Source of the DNA: a virus
Strand: one strand, 5' to 3'
Length of the DNA: 25,725 nucleotides
Virus record (IMG/VR): IMGVR_UViG_3300020347_000028
Location: 1-25,725 of that record
Made by a program: the position numbers and the translations under genes. Positions within the stretch are counted from its first letter, which is position 1; the number at the start of each line of letters is the position of its first letter. The notes beneath the pieces were generated by a model. That model saw nothing but the letters and a program-made list of their open reading frames with translations, was not told where the DNA came from and ran no database searches. Of the stretch, positions 22,445 through 25,725 are shown in pieces.

Positions 22445-22905
22445 GTAAGATTAGCAGTATTAGACTACAAAACATAACTGAGAGATTAAATTCTACAGAT
22501 ATTTTTGCAGTCTACAGAAACAAGACTTGGATTCCTGTAAAGGGTTTGCGGTTTGATGGTTTAATTTTTGGTGATCCAACAATACTAGATGTTAATTTAC
22601 AAGTTAATGGATCTATTACAGATAGTTCTGGCAATGTCAGAGATGATATAAATGACGAGTTCTTAAAGGCACAAAATAATTATTACACCGAAAGAACTTA
22701 TAACGCATCTGGTTATGTAACACAGATTGATACGTGGGAATCTGTAAGCAAAGCAACTAAATTGTTTACTAAGGTATTAACATATACGAGTGATTATTTA
22801 ACTAATTCAGTTCTTACGGATGAAATAAATAGTAAAACCTTAACAAAAACTTGGACATACAACGCATCTAACCAAATAACGAATAGCACAAGAGCTTATA
22901 CCTAA
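22441..22905 (+). CDS. Hypothetical fibre-operon protein, 154 aa
   Basis: The 154-aa product starts MSKISSIRLQNITERLNSTD and continues IFAVYRNKTWIPVKGLRFDG with GDPTILDVNLQVNGSITDSS, then a Tyr/Thr-rich beta-prone C-terminus with two similar stretches, YNASGYVTQIDTWESVSK (about 88-105) and WTYNASNQITNSTRAYT (138-154). These resemble 'Y...G....' repeats in tail and Rhs-like proteins but are only two and short. No enzyme motif is seen. Location between the lectin-like gene and the large tail protein suggests a fibre accessory or chaperone. Its start overlaps the lectin stop (ATGA); its stop overlaps the next ATG (TAATG). Confidence 0.68.
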   Translation: MSKISSIRLQNITERLNSTDIFAVYRNKTWIPVKGLRFDGLIFGDPTILDVNLQVNGSITDSSGNVRDDINDEFLKAQNNYYTERTYNASGYVTQIDTWESVSKATKLFTKVLTYTSDYLTNSVLTDEINSKTLTKTWTYNASNQITNSTRAYT

Positions 22906-23066
22906 TGGCTACTATATCAACAGACTCAACCTACTCAGCAATTAGCGGAGGCTACAGCAATAATGTGTTAATCAACATTATTGATGGTGCTAAATTAACG
23001 ACAACTACACTTATCGTTGTGGCATATATTCACTTACAAGGAGTTATTCATGAGCTTTACCTATAA
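22905..23066 (+). CDS. Possible small protein, 53 aa
   Basis: An ATG overlapping the preceding stop (TAATG) opens a frame for MATISTDSTYSAISGGYSNN, then VLINIIDGAKLTTTT, and a hydrophobic C-terminus (LIVVAYIHLQGVIHELYL). It ends 17 nt inside the large tail gene. The first half looks like the start of a phage tail protein, while the second half, lying over the ribosome binding site of the next gene, looks unconstrained. It might be a genuine small protein, a decayed remnant, or an untranslated spacer. No independent Shine-Dalgarno sequence precedes it, so translation would depend on reinitiation. Confidence 0.4.
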   Translation: MATISTDSTYSAISGGYSNNVLINIIDGAKLTTTTLIVVAYIHLQGVIHELYL

Positions 23067-25725
23067 TTCAACAGACAACATTGTCAGTGTAGATACTGCT
23101 ACAACAGAAACTGCTAAAAGTTTAGCTGACTTCTGTGTGACAACATTCGGAGCATCTTCAGTAGAAATGGACACTGAGAAAACGTGTATCAACATAGTTG
23201 AGCCATGTAGGTTTGAAATAAACGGGCTACTGCAAATTGGTGGTGCAAATTTAGGTATGTCTTCATCTAGGCAAGATGCAAAATTAGTGTTCGGAGCTAA
23301 TAGTGAAATTGTTGATGGGTCATCAGTTAATGTTTCCAATCCGTTTGATTATGTTGCTGTTAATTCTGGAGGGGAGATAAGGGTTGGAGAATATATAGAT
23401 ACATCGAGTAATTGGGGGGCAACTTTATCAAAAGGATGGCCTAGTGGAATTGTTATATTTCCACATCAAGCACTTGCCGTTAATTCGTCTACAGATTTAA
23501 CTGTTAAAAGTGGAGGTAAATTCTCCATGTATGATGCCTATTTTATGGGTAAGGAGGATAGTGATTTTGAATCAGGCAGTACAGTAGAATGTATAAGAAG
23601 CTATTTTTATTTTGATAGTGGTGGTGCGGGATCAACAGCAGATAAGGCAGCCAACACAATTGTTGATTTCTTTGGAACCACAAGTTTTACAGATTGTTAT
23701 ATGGCTGCACTTCATGCTAATTTCAGGCCGACATTCGGTGGTACGGTTGATTTTGATGGTTTTATTAGGGCTGGGGGGAGTCGAGGCATATACATACCTA
23801 ATGATGCGAATCAAGTGTTTAGTGGAGTACAGTTCTTTGAGATTAGCTATAATAGGGACTTGGTTTTTATCCTTAATTCATTTAGGCAAGCAACTGTAAA
23901 GGTAAAGAACACTCCTCAGAGAGATTCGCTTAATGTACTTAGCCAGAACATGGGTAACAATAGAGAATACACTGGATTTATTGGGGGAGATGTTGATTTC
24001 AGGGTGAGTGATTCATCTGGAGACGACTTACAGGGTGTAAAAATCTATATAAGAGATACAAACAACGGACGTAGAGAGCCTGAACCTTCAACTAAGCACG
24101 ATGTAGCTCAATACAATACGGATTATGTTGCTGATGAAATTTATTATGGCACTACAGATGTAAATGGAGAATTATCTTTAGATCTTCTTACTTCTATAAG
24201 ACAAGCTACTCAATATGGAAATACTTGTAGAGGTACAATAACTAGCTCAGGAACAACAGTAACTGGCACAGGCACTAAATTCTTAACAGATCTTTCTTAT
24301 GTTGTTGGAGATGCCGATAGGTTAGTCATTAAAGTTGGGGGAAATCCTGAGGTCGCTAACATATCAAGTATAAATAGTGATACATCAATAACACTATCCT
24401 CAGCATTTTCATCTGGAGATGTTACAGATGTCACGTGTTACGGTTTCAAAGGGTCAGACTATTTTGCTCCAGAGGATATAAGAAAACCTTTTGATGGTAT
24501 TGTTGCATTATATGGAAAGTCAATAACTACTATAAATAACTACACTCCAGATGCCCAACTTTCCAATAATATATTCTCATCATCTCTCCCAAATGATACG
24601 GGAATCACAGAATCTACAGAAGCCACTGTTGATGCGTATACTGAGCTAGAGAACACAGATAAATTTTATGACAGGGCAATTTCTGAATTTATTAATTCAA
24701 TAGATAGCTCATACTCTAAAACCCTGTCTCCTTACGTCATAAAAACTGGTGACTTAATAGATTTAGGTATTATTGACCTAAATATTGATGCGACTGCAGG
24801 AACAGCCTTCTCTTATAGTGAATCAGAATTTCTTGGAACTGGAACAATAACCATCTCGGGGACTTCTATAACAGGATCTGGAACTTTATTTACAACAGAA
24901 TTGAAAGTTGGTCAAAGAATTAAAGCTAATGGGGTAAGCAGGGTTATAGCTTCTATAACTGACAGCACTAATCTCACTATTGACAGAGCTTTAGATAGTG
25001 ATTGGCAATGGGAGTCAGAAGCTTTTAACTTTATTAATCAGCGCATCACTATAAAAGCTTCTACTTATACTGGTGACTTAACGACTATTGGGTCTATTAT
25101 CTTATCTAATGGTGCAGAGATAGTTGGAACTTTTACTGATGCTAATGGAACCATTAACCAGCAGCCCATAAGCATCACAAACATCTCAGCAGGTTCTCGG
25201 ATACGTATTTACAATGTAACTACGAGCACTGAAACAGTAAACACTGTGGTATCTGGAACATCATACACATCGTCTTATCAAGAGGGAACAGGGTACAATG
25301 ATGGAGACACTGTTCGGGTTTACCTTACCAAGTTAGGAAAAAAGGAATGGGTTGGTGATGTCATTGACACTAGCAATGGATTTAGTGTTCTTGTCTCTCA
25401 GGTAGACGATGATGTGTACACTGCTCTAGGCGTTGACGGTACAACTGTAACTAAGTTTCAGGCAGACTATCCAAACAATGAAGTAGACCTCATCATTGGA
25501 TCAGACTGGACAATGGCCGAGTTGTATGCTTGGTGGTCAAATAACTTGACAACCGAGGATGGGATTAGAAGCTTCTTTGGCGGTATTACTGCAATTGATG
25601 AAGCTAATTTTAGAATAAACAGTGCTGTAGTTAATTTGTTTTTAGACAACACAACAAGTGCTAGTTACAAACAGACAGACAATCGAAGATTTTTCCGAGA
25701 CACAGGGGATGGGTATCCTATCAAA
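23050..25725 (+). CDS. Large modular tail/adhesin protein, open at the right edge (892 codons visible)
   Basis: From ATG 23050, preceded by AAGGAG at 8 nt, the frame stays open to the last base, so the gene continues outside the window. The start MSFTYNSTDNIVSVDTATTE leads into a beta-rich region (about 1-310). Then come an Ig/carboxypeptidase-regulatory-like segment (about 315-385, DFRVSDSSGDDLQGVKIYIR ... TTDVNGE) and two copies of a 'GTITxSGTxxTGxGTxF' domain (from 395 and from 598). The later part holds GSRIRIYNVTTSTE (about 716-729), GYNDGDTVRVYL and TTEDGIRSFFGGITAIDEAN. These modules are common in phage tail and adhesin proteins. There is no enzyme motif so far. Host-receptor binding or a tail appendage role is likely. 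G-rich runs distinguish it from upstream genes. Confidence 0.85.
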   Translation, partial: MSFTYNSTDNIVSVDTATTETAKSLADFCVTTFGASSVEMDTEKTCINIVEPCRFEINGLLQIGGANLGMSSSRQDAKLVFGANSEIVDGSSVNVSNPFDYVAVNSGGEIRVGEYIDTSSNWGATLSKGWPSGIVIFPHQALAVNSSTDLTVKSGGKFSMYDAYFMGKEDSDFESGSTVECIRSYFYFDSGGAGSTADKAANTIVDFFGTTSFTDCYMAALHANFRPTFGGTVDFDGFIRAGGSRGIYIPNDANQVFSGVQFFEISYNRDLVFILNSFRQATVKVKNTPQRDSLNVLSQNMGNNREYTGFIGGDVDFRVSDSSGDDLQGVKIYIRDTNNGRREPEPSTKHDVAQYNTDYVADEIYYGTTDVNGELSLDLLTSIRQATQYGNTCRGTITSSGTTVTGTGTKFLTDLSYVVGDADRLVIKVGGNPEVANISSINSDTSITLSSAFSSGDVTDVTCYGFKGSDYFAPEDIRKPFDGIVALYGKSITTINNYTPDAQLSNNIFSSSLPNDTGITESTEATVDAYTELENTDKFYDRAISEFINSIDSSYSKTLSPYVIKTGDLIDLGIIDLNIDATAGTAFSYSESEFLGTGTITISGTSITGSGTLFTTELKVGQRIKANGVSRVIASITDSTNLTIDRALDSDWQWESEAFNFINQRITIKASTYTGDLTTIGSIILSNGAEIVGTFTDANGTINQQPISITNISAGSRIRIYNVTTSTETVNTVVSGTSYTSSYQEGTGYNDGDTVRVYLTKLGKKEWVGDVIDTSNGFSVLVSQVDDDVYTALGVDGTTVTKFQADYPNNEVDLIIGSDWTMAELYAWWSNNLTTEDGIRSFFGGITAIDEANFRINSAVVNLFLDNTTSASYKQTDNRRFFRDTGDGYPIK

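Noticed and set aside
22905-23066. Programmed frameshift joining the 53-aa frame to the large tail protein
   Set aside because: No slippery heptamer is evident at the overlap, and the large gene has its own AAGGAG and ATG.
23496-23507. TTTAACTGTTAA, close to the right block of the late motif
   Set aside because: It is inside the large adhesin gene, has no TTGA 16 nt upstream, and is likely chance.
1-25725. Lysis cassette, integrase or lysogeny genes
   Set aside because: No endolysin, spanin, recombinase or repressor with attachment-site repeats was recognised; the 29-aa membrane peptide is too small and out of context to call a holin.

Overview
The window is most of the structural half of an AT-rich tailed bacteriophage with T7-type (podovirus) virion architecture. 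The marker genes are a large terminase, a T7 gp8-type portal, a scaffold, a major capsid protein, tail tubular proteins A and B, three consecutive internal (ejected) virion proteins and a tail fibre with a T7 gp17-like N-terminus. Placing the terminase before the portal, rather than at the right end as in T7, is typical of many marine, often uncultured podoviruses. Shine-Dalgarno sequences such as AAGGAG, ATGA/TAATG stop-start overlaps and low GC fit a lytic phage of an AT-rich proteobacterial host; the host is inference. No integrase, RNA polymerase, replication gene, lysis gene, tRNA or CRISPR was seen.

Layout. (i) 1-1000, minus strand: a leftward cluster of small genes of unknown function: a 29-aa membrane peptide, 85 aa, 164 aa, and a gene running off the left edge that shares the start MKTKIK with its neighbour. 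Three are preceded by a 9-nt unit, ACCTATAAA, in one to two copies. (ii) 1030-1130: divergent promoter/operator region with two dyads. (iii) 1129-1500: a small putative winged-helix protein. (iv) 1501-1919: a 419-bp intergenic region with a possible 25-aa peptide, a pseudoknot-like fold, a G-run/C-run island, a 30-bp tandem duplication and a sigma70-type promoter leading into terS. (v) 1920-4339: packaging genes (putative TerS, three small genes, TerL). (vi) 4373-9334: head module. (vii) 9417-20620: tail tube and internal virion proteins. (viii) 20661-end: adsorption module (fibre, lectin-like protein, small proteins, and a large tail protein open at the right edge, 892 codons visible).

The main regulatory observation is a bipartite motif, TTGA-N16-AATAA(C/A)TGTTAA, found three times with identical spacing and only in intergenic DNA: before the head operon (4336), the capsid gene (7729) and the fibre gene (20625). 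With terminators at 7696 and 9364, this resembles the late promoter/terminator layout of T7 (phi10, Tphi, phi17) with an unrelated sequence.

The main protein observation is a zincin-like site (HExxxH followed by EEVLAY) in the 1674-aa ejection protein, which also carries a 59-residue tandem duplication. TerS/TerL load DNA through the portal into a scaffolded capsid; the tail tube proteins and internal proteins form the ejection machine; the fibre, lectin-like and large tail proteins recognise the host.
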